Origin: Trema orientale
Lineage: Eukaryota; Streptophyta; Magnoliopsida; Rosales; Cannabaceae
DNA: 64,000 nucleotides
Assembly: GCA_002914845.1 (NCBI GenBank)
Contig: JXTC01000064.1
Location: 586,319-650,318, forward strand
Reading direction: 5' to 3'
The notes below the pieces were generated by a model that had not been told where the DNA came from, ran no database searches, and saw only the letters and a list, made by a program, of their open reading frames with translations. Positions 23,877-35,576 of the stretch are shown here, piece after piece. Positions within the stretch are counted from its first letter, which is position 1. Each line of letters starts with the position of its first letter. The position numbers and the translations under genes are program-made.

Positions 23877-23886
23877 TTTTCAATTG

Positions 23887-24319
23887 CAGTCAAATATAAA
23901 ATAAAATGAGAAAATAAAGGGTATTCTTGTGAATTTAGCATGTTTAATTACATCACATTTTTAGGTCTTTTTTTGGAAACAAGACAAAGTATGGAAACAT
24001 TTTCTTACCTTTTGGCTATTACTTGGGTAATTTGTTATATTTGGCATTGTTTCTTCCAAATCAATGTTTTTTCTTTGCAAAATATGTTCAAATAAGTTTC
24101 CAAACAATAAAAGAAAGAAATTATAAGTAACTTTGAAGGACTTTTGATCAATTAACTTAGGAAAAATTTCTTTGTTTTGTTTTGGTCATTTTCTTATCAG
24201 CAAAATTTGAAAAAGTAAATTAAAAATATACGATTAATACTGTTTATTTATTGAATATAAAAAGCAGCGCGGACTATCGTGGAGAAACAGTACCTAAGTA
24301 ACATTAGCAATTTAGCATA
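23887..24319. other. Intergenic DNA, no gene seen
   Basis: AT-rich sequence between the MITE and the chimeric tandem array. No coding potential or element recognised. Confidence 0.45.
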
Positions 24320-27070
24320 AGGGGAATTTTTTTTTTTTCTATTTTTACTAAATTTAGAAGGAGAGCTTATGTAAATTATATTATCATCTATATAGAATTT
24401 GAGATTGATAAATTTCTCGTCTGCTGCCAATCAGGTTGTTGGTCTATGCCTGAAGCTGTTAGGCGAAATGTCACTGAGTCTAACAATGATTTGAATCTCT
24501 TCTTCTGCTCTTCCCTCTCCTTCACTTAATTTCTTCTATAGCAATGGGTGCATAACATTCAACTACTGTTCCAGAAATCATTTTAATGGTAAACGACCAG
24601 TGGTTTTTTTAACTAAAACTTATTTTTCTTTTGTTTATTTGTCTTGTTAAATTTTCGATCAGCTCATTGGTTTAATTGAGACGAGTATTGGTTCTATGCA
24701 TTTGTGAATTGGATATGTTATTGGATAGTCTGTATACAAATTTCCATGCCTTGGATTAATATGATTTCATTTCATTTTGAATCTAAAGGTAGCATTGAAG
24801 TTCAGAAAGTCATCATTAGGATCAACAGATGATTACTCTTTGTATTCTATTCTTGTGCATACTTAGGTAGGTTGGGTTCTTTTCGCCATTTTTTGTTTCC
24901 TTTTTTATAATGCTGGTTCTTAAACATTTTTGTTAGCATTAATGGTGCCTAATCTATTTATGTGCCAATTTTGTTGTTAGGTCTCCCGCCACCTAAAAAA
25001 GTACCAATATCTTTGCTGGCTTGGAATTGTTATCTGAAACCAAATTTAAGACTTGTGAAGAAAAATCTCTGCGTCTTGGAAAACCTTGATAATAGCAATT
25101 GGAGCAAGATAGTTCACGAGGAATTTTCTTGAAATGGTTCGGCTCGAAATTCTCTGACATTCAACAGATAGGTTGTCATCATGTTAAACATTCTGCGGAG
25201 AGAGAATGAAATCAGGTAACATTAGAAAGATGCTCTCCTTTTCAGATAACCCCCTTCGTTGAGTTAACAACTCAGACTTAGACATCGGTTGAGTTACTCT
25301 TTGTTAAAAAAGGTGCGTATAAGTTTCGGAGAGATAGATTGACAGAGTGCTAAGTTTTAGGCTTTGTGATATCTCTTTATGCTGTGTAATTGAAAATCTA
25401 TCTGGGTTTATTAGGAAAGCCGGAAAAGTATTGTAACTTTTCACTCAATGATTTGCTGATTTCTGAAGAAGCTTCTCTCGGATTTTCTAGGTGATGGAAC
25501 TTGATTTTCTATCCTTGGATTTTGTGGTGAGGTTTGCTGAAACATGGAATTCGCATTATTAATAATGCTGGAATATTTTTAACTGGAGGTTGGTATTTTA
25601 TGGAGCTAGTTGTCTGGACATGGAATTCCATTATTGCTATGTGACTCTTTTCAACACTCTCTGTCAAAGTCTGATTACTGATGAAATTACTACGTTCTTT
25701 AAAATATATATGTTCAGAAATAGAGAGAGGTCCATTTCTGCAAATCTCTGGTTATATACAAGTCATGCAAGTGAATCATCTTCGCCAACATTACTTTCAA
25801 TATTACTTTTGCCATCTCTTTAACCCCCGCGAGGGGGGTTTGCTTTCCAACCCAAATTGTTGATTGGTAATGTGAATTCTGTGGTAAGATACTGTTCTAT
25901 CATGCATGGAACTTCCTTTTTATTTGTTTCAATCCATATTCCTGTTTATTTTTTAAAGAAAGCATGTGAAATTTCTCTAATTAGCTCAAAGCTTTAATGA
26001 ACCAAATGTAACAAAACTATTTGTACGTCGTGTATGCTGATCATAACCTGCACAGTTGTTATGTTGATGTTGAATTCGTGATTTTGTTAGACCACCATTT
26101 AGATTTTACATACTTTCACTCCTTTAATTATTTTCCCATTCTTTTTTATAGACTTTTAGTTATCATGTGATTTTTTAAGTTTATCCATTATACAATAAAT
26201 TAGACATTAGAATACAGAGTTATGTCACCATGTTACAATTGAATCCTCTTAATTTCATCTCATGTTCTTAGATAATCGAGAATTTTTAGCTGCTTTCATT
26301 ACTATGGTGCATTGTGTTGGCTTTGGTGACACATAAGACTTGAATATCATTTCTAAGAGAGAAATTTTCAAGCTTATTGAGATACACAAGCAGCATGCTG
26401 GCCCAAGTACACCAAGTTATTATCTTGTACTTCTTAAAACGTTTGATTAGCTAGAGAATATCCTTATTTGGTTCTTTACATGCTTATTTGTATTAAAACG
26501 AAAATGTTGATATTCTGTTGTGGGTTATACACGACTTTGACTATGTGTTGCTTGTATAGGAGGGTTGTATAGGACAATACACCAGAAAGGGAACCTCCAC
26601 AACCAGTTATCTGACAAGGAAAAAAGGGGAAGAAAATAAGAATAAGTAGAAGATATATGCTTGTCTTTGTCACTCACTACTAGAGCAATATGTGCATCAG
26701 CGCATCTGTTTGTCATTTTGATGCTTCTCATTTTCTTTCGCTGTTTTGACTCCATTAATATCCAAGCAGTATCACCTAATATAAGCTTATTGTGTACTAC
26801 TTAAGGTTTTCACTTCTACACATATTGGAAAGTGATTTAGAAACCTGATTTCTCTTTTGCAGGTTCCGGTAATTAGTAGCGTTCTCTTTGTGCGGCTGCC
26901 TGCTTAAGCTGGTGTAAGTGTACCATGCATATCACCTGGAATTGTCCACACAATGTTGTAAGTTTCTCGACATATTACTCCTTATATGATTGTAGATCTA
27001 AAGTTGACAACAGTGTGTATCCCTTTGTTCTGAATTTCTTAAAGAAATTATACATTCTGGGTCAAAGAGG
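24320..27070 (+). repeat. Chimeric tandem unit 1 (NLR 3'-type block plus FEY exons 3-6)
   Basis: The first part (about 24320-25455) matches 27080-28290, 30180-31250 and, more distantly, 49090-49690 downstream of NLR3. Landmarks are GTTGGTCTATGCCTGAAGCT, ATAGCAATTGGAGCAAGATA and CTTCGTTGAGTTAACAACT. The second part (about 25456-27070) matches FEY from late intron 2 (TTTCTGAAGAAG) through exon 6 and early intron 6. The join lies inside FEY intron 2. Confidence 0.8.
25491..26957 (+). pseudogene. FEY-like SDR pseudogene fragment A (exons 3-6)
   Basis: Four segments match the intact FEY gene in order and spacing. Exon 3 is at 25491-25588 (VMELDFLSLDFVVRFAETWN, missing the codons for GPLHVL). Exon 4 is at about 25762-25885 (HMQVNHL with a GC-rich insertion near 25825). 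Exon 5 is at 26304-26407, with a stop in GDT*DLN. Exon 6 is at 26863-26957, with a stop in LPA*AG. Introns are also homologous to FEY introns, so this is a DNA-level duplicate, not a retrocopy. Exons 1, 2, 7 and 8 are absent. It cannot encode an enzyme. Confidence 0.85.
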
Positions 27071-30000
27071 GAAAATAGCAGAAGGGGAACTTGTGTAAAT
27101 TTTATTATCGTCTCTAATTATTTTGAGCTTGACAAATTTTGTCACAGAATGTTGTGCTCAACTGCTTCCAATCATGTTGCTGGTCTGCGCCTGAAGCTGT
27201 TCAACAAAATGTGACTTGAGTCTAGCAATGATTTGAACCTCTACTTATGCTCTTCCTTCGCGTAATTTGCTCCATAACACCCGGTGCATAACAATCAGCT
27301 ATTGTTCCAGAAATCGTTTAAGGATAACTAAAAGGTGGTTTTCGTTAAATTATTTTTCTTATATTTACTTAAATGTCTTGTTAACTACTGAGAAGAGAGT
27401 TGGTTGTTTTCATCTTGAATTGGATAGTTACATAACTTTAAGAGCACTCTGATTGGTTAGTCTGTATAAAAGTTTAAACATGCCTCTGATTGTTAGCATT
27501 GAAGTTTAACTAATGACAAATCTCTGAATTTAATTCTTATGCATACTTAGGCAGGTCGGGTTTTTTGCCCACTTTTTCGTTTGCAGAATACTGGTTCTTT
27601 CAACATTTTTGATTGCATTAATGTTACTTGATCTATTTATGCTCCAATTTTATTCTAACCGTATTGCAGTCTCTAAATCCTTATTTGAAGCCAAAAGGCC
27701 GGTGAAGAAAACTGTCTTGGATAACCTTAACAAATCTATTGGATCAAGATAGTTCATGAGGATTTTTCTTGAAATGGGTCGGCTCAAAAGTTTCAGGCAT
27801 ACATAGGAGAGAAATTTGTTATCATGTAAAAACCTATGTGAGACAAACGAAATAAGTACAGAAGAGTTTGAACAGGCAAGTGACTACTCTAGAGTTCCAC
27901 TTTTATGGCTAAAATGTTGCCAAGCACATAGGAAGGTCTTTGATTGATTCCTTGGAAGCTACCTTAACAAGAGGATCAAGCTTACCAGAACGCTCCAATT
28001 GGAAATTTTATTGGCAACAGGTCAGGACGAAGTGATTCATCACGCTCAAACATGACAATGGGTCCGGACCCTTGTGATGATGTCTCCAGCTGAAGGCTGT
28101 TAAAGTTCCATGCCATCGGAACAAGTAGAGCAATTGAGATCGATATTGATCTTGGCAAGAGAAAGATTTTTGCTTTTTCAGAGAACCTCCATCATTGAGT
28201 GAACAACTAAAGGTCAGAAGTTAGTTGAGCTTTTTCTCTATTTTTTATTGGCTTACTCCTTTTATAAGTTTCGGATTGATGGATTAACATAGTGCTAATT
28301 TTTCCTAGGTGATGGAACTCAATTTTCTATCCTTGGATTCTGTGGTGAGGTTTGTTGAAACATGGAATCACAATCAGGGCCTTTGCATGTTCTTATTAAT
28401 AATTGCCGAAATGTTTTATATTAGAGGTTGGTGTTTTATGGAATTTATCTGGACATCTATTTCCATTATTGCTGTGCTACAGTACCTACTCTTTTCAACA
28501 ATGTGTTAGTCTAAGTCTGATAAATGATGAAATTACTGCATCCTTGAAACATATATGTTTGATATAAAGGAAGATAAGTTGGGTTTTTTCTTTTATTTAT
28601 TTATTTTTTTCTTATGACAGCAAATCTGGTTATAAGTGAAACTTTGTTTTAAATGACTTTGTTTCAGCGCTCTTCGTTTCCAAGTCAAAATATCAATGTG
28701 AATTTTGTGGTAAGTTATGGAGATTGGAGATCATGCGTCTACTTTCCATACTTATATTAGGCATAAATATAGAAAGAAGGTATTTAGCTATTTAATTGTC
28801 TACGAGCTTCTCTATAAATATGCTCTTTTATGTTCATATATTATCAGATTTGATTAATGATATACGTACTATTCAAAAATTCTCTTGTTAATATTCTTAC
28901 TCTCTTTCTAAAGTTCTTCCTCTTCTTCTCCAAATTCATCTTCCTAAATCTCTTTCTTTCTCTTTTTTCTCTCATCTCTTTTAAATTTTCACTTTTGTTC
29001 TACATCAGTTACTTTTCTATCGTGTCTGCAATTTACATCTCAAAGTGTAGTACGTCTGCTAATTGCAGCACAGAAGAATGGAACTCTTTTATTCCCATTT
29101 ATTTTTGAAAGAAAGCATATTAAATTTCTCTGGTTGCTTAGAACTTAAATCAGCCAAATCTGCCCGAAGTCTCTGTATGAAGTGTATACTCTGTTCTGAT
29201 TACCTACACAGTTGGTATGTTGATGTCGGATTCTTGATTTTGTAGCCCACCTTTTAGGTTTTACATCCTTTCATTTCTTTTATCATTTCCCCTTCTGGTT
29301 TATAGACCTATACGTATCATGTGATTTTAAGTTTTATCCATTATACAGTATAGAGTTATTTCACTCTGTTTACATTTGAATCCTCTTATTTTTATCTCAT
29401 GCATGTTCTTACATGATTGGCAATTATTTGATGCTTTCTTGACGTAGATGCATTATGTTGGTTTTGTTTACTCGGGAGATATGAATGTTGCTTCTGGGAG
29501 AAGGAAGTTTCAAGCTTATTGGGATATACACAAGCAGCAAGCTGGCCTAGGTGCACTAAGTTATAATCTAGTACTTCTTAAACAGTTTGATTAGCCAGAG
29601 AATTTCCTTATTTGGTTCTTTACATTCTTAGTTGTGTCGAAAAGAAAATTCTTGATATTTGCTGTCCGGTTTTACACGACTCTGACTGTGTGTTGTCTGT
29701 ATGGGACAATGCATCAGTAAAAAAATTACGTCCAAAAGGGAATCTAAATAACAAGTTATCTCAAAATAAGTAGAAGATATGGTTGTCTTTGTCAAATGTT
29801 CTTTGTCACTTATAGTACTAGAGCATTATGTGAATAGCTTCTCTTTTTTTTTTTTTTTTTTTTCTTTTTTCTTTTTTCGCTCTTGCTATTTTAACTCGTC
29901 TCTTGATATCGAAGCAATATCACCTATATAGTATGAGCAGATTGTCTACTAGTTAAGTTTACACTTTACACAAATTGGAAAGTGATTTCAGAAATCTGAT

Positions 30001-30175
30001 TTCTTTTTTGCATGTTCTGCTTAGTGGCGTTCTCTTTACGCCCGCGGCCTGCTGAAGAGACATATATTGTCCACACAAATGTTGTAAGTTTCTTGACATA
30101 TTGTTCTTTTATTCATGCTTGGAGATATAGAGTTGACCACAGTGTGGATAACTTTCTTCTGAATTAGGAGAAATT
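27071..30175 (+). repeat. Chimeric tandem unit 2
   Basis: Head-to-tail repeat of unit 1: NLR 3'-type block about 27071-28290, then FEY late intron 2 to intron 6 about 28291-30175. The boundary text GAAATTATACATTCTGGG (27047) comes from FEY intron 6 and passes directly into NLR-type DNA. The same kind of join recurs at about 30170. The phase of the repeat is about 2.7 kb from unit 1 and 3.1 kb to unit 3. Confidence 0.8.
28309..30082 (+). pseudogene. FEY-like SDR pseudogene fragment B (exons 3-6)
   Basis: Exon 3 is full length at 28309-28426, still reading LDSVVRFVETW, but the NNAG cofactor motif is damaged (NNAGIF becomes NNCRNV-like). Exon 4 is reduced to its last part (about 28673-28711, NVNFV). 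Exon 5 is at 29448-29550 and keeps the MHYVGF and SSK region with changes. Exon 6 is at about 30012-30082 and has lost much of its centre. A local C/T-rich expansion at 28880-28980 and a poly-T run at 29850-29870 sit in introns. Exons 1-2 and 7-8 are absent. Confidence 0.8.
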
Positions 30176-31330
30176 ATACGTGTCGGAAGTGGAATAGCTG
30201 AAGGGGACCCATGTAAATTTTATAGTCATCTATATTCATTTAGAGTCTAATAAATTTTGTCCCAGACTGGTGATTTCAACTGTTCAGAGTCCTTAATATT
30301 GTTGGTCTACTATGCCTGAAGCTGTTCGATGAAATGTCACTTCAGTCAAAGAGTTGAATCTCTTCTTCTGTTTTCCTCTCTCCTTCATTCAATTTGCTCC
30401 GTAGCACCAGGTGCGTAACATGCAGCTAGTGGTTCCAGCAATCGTTTAGTGATAACTAACCGGCTGTTTTTTGTACTCAACTTCCTTATCTTATACTTAT
30501 CTAAATGTCTTGTTAATTTCTTAGGCGCATGATTATTGTTGGTCTGTGGAAAAATTTTCACTCCTTTCATTGACTAATAGTATTTAATTTGACTTTAAAT
30601 GTGAACGTAGAATAGTAGTTTAGAAATTGATCATCCAGATTAACAAATGACTACTCTAAATTCCACTCTTGCACATGCTTAGATAAGGTTGGTTTTTTCG
30701 TCCATTTATGTTTTCCTACCATTGGCTCTTTATTTTTGCTAGCATTATTGGTAACTGATCAAATTATCTGCCAACTTTATTGTTAGCTCTCTCCACAACT
30801 GAAAGAATCTAACTATATTGCTGGCTATAAATCCCTATAGGAAGCCAAAAACTCTGTATCTTGGATAACCTTATCGATATCAATTGGAGCAAAATAGTTT
30901 ACGAGGATTTTTCTTGGAGTGGATCTGCTCGAAATTTTGACGCCTTCAAAGGAAAAGTCATTATCAAATAAAATACTCTATGGAGAGAGAGAAAACAGGA
31001 ACATTATAAATGCCTGCTTTTCGAGAGAACCTTCTTCGTTGAGTTAACAACTTAAAAGTCAGAAGTTAGTTGAGCTTATCTCTCTATTTTTATCCGCTTG
31101 CTCTGTGTAAAAGAGTATAAGTTTCAGAAAGATTGATCAACGGATTTGCTAATTTTTGGGTTGCTTGAAAATTTTTGTGTTGTGAAACTGAAATCCTCTC
31201 TGGGTTTAGAGTGTTTGGAAGGCGAGAAAAAGAGTTGATGTAACTTTTCTACTGATGTACTACTAAAACTTTGCTTCTGAGTCTCCCACGGATGTAGTTT
31301 CACAAGAACTGAACCACGTTAAAATTCCGT
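30176..31330 (+). repeat. Chimeric tandem unit 3 (partial: NLR 3'-type block only)
   Basis: It matches the first half of units 1 and 2. Instead of switching to FEY at the TTTCTACTGATG position it continues (AAAACTTTGCTTCTGAGTC, CAAGAACTGAACCACGTTA) in parallel with 49690-49760 downstream of NLR3. It therefore preserves the pre-fusion state and shows where units 1 and 2 were joined to FEY. Confidence 0.7.
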
Positions 31331-32040
31331 ATGTCATCTTTGTTTTCTTTTGTTGTTTGCAATTATGTTCTCAATTGTGTTTCTAAATTAGTTAAGCCAC
31401 TTCAGCAGAGTTAGTTTAATTAACTGACCCTATTGTTAATTAGTGCTAGTAAATCAATCCTTGAGTGACTTAACAGAGACATTTCGATGTTACGGGATTC
31501 TGTAAGTGAGGATTTCAGCGAGTGAGTCCTCAATTCACAGCGTTCTTCTTGGTTGAGGTTGAGTCTGAACTTTGTAACTGGGAGCATGAAGAATCACATT
31601 GATTCTTGAGGATGTAAACTGATTCTTATTTTCATAGTGCATTTGAGGTGAAGTTGTCCTGTGGACAGTGGACATAAGTTTCAGTCTTTAATCCGAACTA
31701 CGTAAATCCTTGGTGAGTCAGTGTTATTATTTTGATTTTTTGTCTATTTCTTTTTGTGCTTAGTTTGCTGAGTTGGTGTTGGATCATTTAAGTAGAATTC
31801 AACAAATTTCTTGATTCAAGTCCCGGGTTTTGAAATTGAATCACAGTTGTTACAATCACAATAGCGTGAAAAATTGCTAACGATATTAGTAATTACCCTT
31901 TTCTGGTTTCTCATCATTTTTTTTTTATAATTTATAAATAAATAAATAACATTCTTCTTCTCTTTTAAATGTTCCTGATAGGAAAAGGACCAAAAAAAAT
32001 TTTAAAAATAAAGAAATTCTCTAAACTTGATTTAACAGTT
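31331..32040. other. Intergenic DNA, no gene recognised
   Basis: Ordinary-complexity sequence with few long open frames. It contains several TGAGTG / GAGTCAG-type repeats near 31450-31560. No homology to other parts of the window was found by eye. Confidence 0.4.
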
Positions 32041-32125
32041 TGAAGTTACTCATAGTTTCTTTCTTTTATTGTTTGGAAACTCTGCTAATATTTTCTGAAC
32101 AAATTTTGCAAGAAAAAAAAAAAAA

Positions 32126-32199
<74 letters not shown>

Positions 32200-32780
32200 A
32201 AACCGAGTTATTTGGGGGGGAATTGTCTTACATTTCGTCCTGTTTCCCAAAAAAGGGCCCAAATTGTGATGCAAATATGCTAAACTCACCCTGTACTGTT
32301 TTAATTCACTTGTTTATATTCGACTAAGTTGAAATCAAGTCATACCACGATTGTTCTCGTCTCATCAAACATATTCAATCGGGTCAAGTAGTCATCTTCA
32401 GGCTTGCGCTAGGCAGTCAAAACCGTGGAGCTCATCTAGCCAAGACCCCATGCACAACGTCCATGGCTGCTACAACCTTGTGCCCCATGTCTATGATTAT
32501 TGTAGCCTCATGCAATAGGCCATGGCCATATCCTGTTTGATTCGGCAAGAGAACTTGACCATTTTCTATAAAAATTAGAAACTCCAATCACTAGAGTACT
32601 GTGTAGTCGAGTGCATGAAGAGTAGGCTATTGTCGTCTTGGTCTCATAGTCGTCTAAGAATTGTAGGCTTGTGCAACCATATCAAACAGAAGATGAGATG
32701 TCAGGTTCGACGTTATCGGATGGTTCAAAATGTAATCTTTGACGCTCCCTTCAACCTCTATCTCGGACACGCTTGGAATT
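32040..32780 (-). repeat. NLR2 3'-flank block, distal copy
   Basis: Matches 34660-35345 in the same orientation. Shared text includes GAAACTCTGC-AATATTTTTTGAAC, AGTAGTCATCTTCAG, GCACAACGTCCRTGG, GGCCATGGCC, CAATCACTAGAG and GAGTGCATGAAGA. In the opposite orientation it matches the block downstream of NLR1 at about 23485-23670. The copies are separated by about 1.9 kb that holds a FEY fragment. Confidence 0.8.
32111..32198. repeat. Very long A homopolymer
   Basis: About 85 bases almost entirely A, broken by one TTTT, within the duplicated block. The sister copy near 34725 has only about six A. Either a slippage expansion or a base-calling/assembly fault. Confidence 0.85.
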
Positions 32781-33014
32781 GTTGAGATTAAGGGAAGTTT
32801 CCTTTGAAGGGCAGACCACATTTGAGCAAATAATAGTGGTTTTTAAAAATTAAATAAAAAGAGGATATGAATATTGTCAAATGGATTAACAATTTTATCA
32901 ACAAACCTCTAAATTGGCCACAAAAGAACTTCCCAGACTAACACCCGCTTTAGTATACTCTGATAAAAACAAACATTTGACACTGGTAAACGTTCAAAAT
33001 GCGCACGTGCAGCC

Positions 33015-33914
33015 TAAGTATCAGACAAAGGAACATAATGCATCTGGACACAGAAAGGAGCCAGCAATTCTCAATTATGTGTAATGAAAAAACTCTGTTT
33101 CTCTAGTATATATACTTAATTGTACAATTGATGAATATAGAATTCACATGATGGCTATAATTCTATAGACATTAGGTAAGGGAATAACATAAAGTGAAAT
33201 AATGTAAAAAATTAGAAGGGCTACAAAATCAAGAATCCAACATCAAGATACCTAACCATGCTGGTAATTAGAATTGAGTATACATGACACACTGATTCGT
33301 TGGTCAGATTTGCCTCTTTTATTTTTTCTTTCCCCAACTCCTTTCCATTTCCTTAGAGAAGGGACTACAAGAAAACACACAGATAAAGACGGTAGTAGTT
33401 AAGCTTTGTTAGCATGACTAGTTGATTACAGACAGAGACAAATAGTGAAATACATTAAGCTCCTCAGTCTGACTGGTTAAAGATGTTTCTTATATATATG
33501 TTTATGCTCCACACAACCAGAAGATGTAAACATAATTTCTTAGAGATGGATGCAAGGTTACCTCTAGCCACAATCACTGATATAGAATTTCTCCTGTTTC
33601 TCTGGCATGTCAAATTAAAATTAGTTCCATTAGTCCAAATATCCTAGAAAGTTTTAAACCAATATGGAGAAATCAACAAACAGAAAGTTATATGCTATAT
33701 TGATCTATTGTAATTAGAAGTCGAAATATATCAAGATATCATGTATAAATTGCAGCATCATGGCAGTGGAACCTACCACAAAATTCATGTGAACAATTCG
33801 ACTTGGAAAGCCTTTGACTAGAGATGGTAAAAGCTTATTGAAAGCGGGACTGGACCAAGATGATTCGCTTGCATGTTTGCTCTTCGTACACATCTTTTGA
33901 AAAGTTTAGTGGCT
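33015..33914 (-). pseudogene. FEY-like SDR pseudogene fragment D (exons 4-5, inverted)
   Basis: On the minus strand, 33914-33777 reads as FEY exon 4 (EPLNFSKDVYEE, then a 1-base insertion shifts the frame, then text matching NHLGP...LP SLV.G.PSRIV) and ends at a GT donor. Intron text resembling FEY intron 4 follows (GGTATCTTGATGTTGGATTC). Near 33040 an exon 5 start (MHYV) appears, then a stop (DT*). It is opposite in orientation to fragments A and B and parallel to NLR2. Exons 3 and 6 were not found. Confidence 0.75.
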
Positions 33915-33916
33915 CT

Positions 33917-34660
33917 ACATACAAGATAGTGAAAGTATATCAGTTAGACTAAAAATAAACATTAAGACTTGTAAGAGTTGTAATATAGTTTAAAATTTCG
34001 ATAAGAAAGCACGAGCCAGAGGGCAAGGACAGAAAAGCACATGTAGTACCAACAAAATGAAGTATAACGAAAGGGTAAATCTAAATGAAAACAAAATATA
34101 AAAAAAAATTCTTGAAGGCAGGCAACAGAGCTTCAGGGCTACACGAATATACATTGGCACAATACGTAGGCAAAGATTGTCATACACGGATGGAAGTGAG
34201 ATTTTAGTTTTCAAACAAAGAAGCTGTGCGACATGAATGATTCGTGTCATTTAGATTTCTAAGATCGGCCAATAACTCAGGGAAAATAAGAAACCTCTTA
34301 TAAGCAATCCATACAGACTAAACAATAATCATACTCTTAAAAGGAGGTGACCTGCCCATATCAAAAATATATACAGCCAATTCTCTTTTCATGATTTAGC
34401 TGAACAAGAATTTAACAAGACATTTAAGTAGATGTAAGCAAACAAGTTGAGTATCAAAAACCACTTATACTTATGCTTAAGCAATTTTTGGAATGCGCCT
34501 GGTATTATGGAGCAAATTAAGAAAGGAGAGGGAAGAGCAGAAAAAGAGGTTCAACAAAGATTTGATCAAGCAAAGGAGAGGGAAGGAGCGAAACATTTAA
34601 CATAACAAATAGAGAAACTATTCAAAACTTCATAAATTGATCCTTTGAAGTTACTTTTGA
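33917..34660. other. Intergenic DNA, no gene recognised
   Basis: May include more decayed FEY or NLR flank DNA, but no exon could be placed. The 86-codon minus frame at 33990-34250 shows no domain. Confidence 0.4.
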
Positions 34661-35345
34661 TTTCTTTCTTCTATTTATTACGGTTTCGAAACTCTGCAAA
34701 TATTTTTTGAACAAATTCTGCAAGGAAAAAACAGTGAATTTGAACGAAAACCAAAACAGGATATTAGTGTAATTACGGAGTACCAGCTAAAAGGCGTAAA
34801 AATGTCTCCAATTTGTTTTGTTTCCTAAAAAATGGGCCTAAATTGAGACATGAACTTGTTAAATTCATTAATCCACTGGTTTATATTCAATCCCAGTCGA
34901 AAATTGAGTGCAAAACCACAAACAATATACTTACAGGATTGTACTTGATTTCGCCAAACACATTAGACTGGAATCAAGCAGTCATCTTCAGTCTTGCACT
35001 GGACACCATAATCTTGGAGTACATCAAGAGAACAACCCATGGGCACAACGTCCGTGGTTGTTGCAACCTCACACTCGATGTGCATGGCCGTTATGCAGCC
35101 TCACGCAATTGGCCATGGCCAAATCCAGTAAGATCCAGCTACATCTGCCCACGTTCTGTACAAAAATGAGAAGATTCAATCACTAGAGCATGTATAGTAC
35201 AGAGTGCATGAAGAAGAGGCTATCATTGTCCATATTTGCCTAAGAATCGGAATGTTCATCCGTGGTCAAACAACGCATGAAATGCCATATTCAACCTTAA
35301 TTAGTTCAAAAAGCCACGATAACGCTTCCTTTCTACCTCTGTCTC
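34660..35345 (-). repeat. NLR2 3'-flank block, proximal copy
   Basis: Sister of 32040-32780 and about 230 bp downstream of the NLR2 stop. Open frames on the + strand here (34813-35186) are antisense to this block and are not kept in the sister copy, so they are not treated as genes. Likely 3' UTR or terminator DNA of the NLR family. Confidence 0.75.
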
Positions 35346-35576
35346 CGGTGAGATTATGGTTAGGTTTCATTGAACTAAAGACCAAATTCGGACTAAATGA
35401 CCCCAAACCAAACTTCCCCCATAATAATAAACTTGGACTAAAAAAACAGACATTAACTACATAGTTAAAAGACATATAGAAGGCAATAAAAGAATAATTG
35501 TTGCATGCAAAACTGAAAGGAGAAGTTACCAGAATAATGTTTGCAGAAATTGTCCTGTGACCCCACAATCATCCTA

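Noticed and set aside
32050..32289. Minus-strand frame with a long poly-Phe run
   Set aside because: Produced by the A homopolymer; not a protein.
34813..35186. Two overlapping + strand frames of 118 and 92 codons
   Set aside because: They are antisense to the duplicated NLR2 3' flank; the sister copy at 32.3-32.7 kb does not keep the frames.
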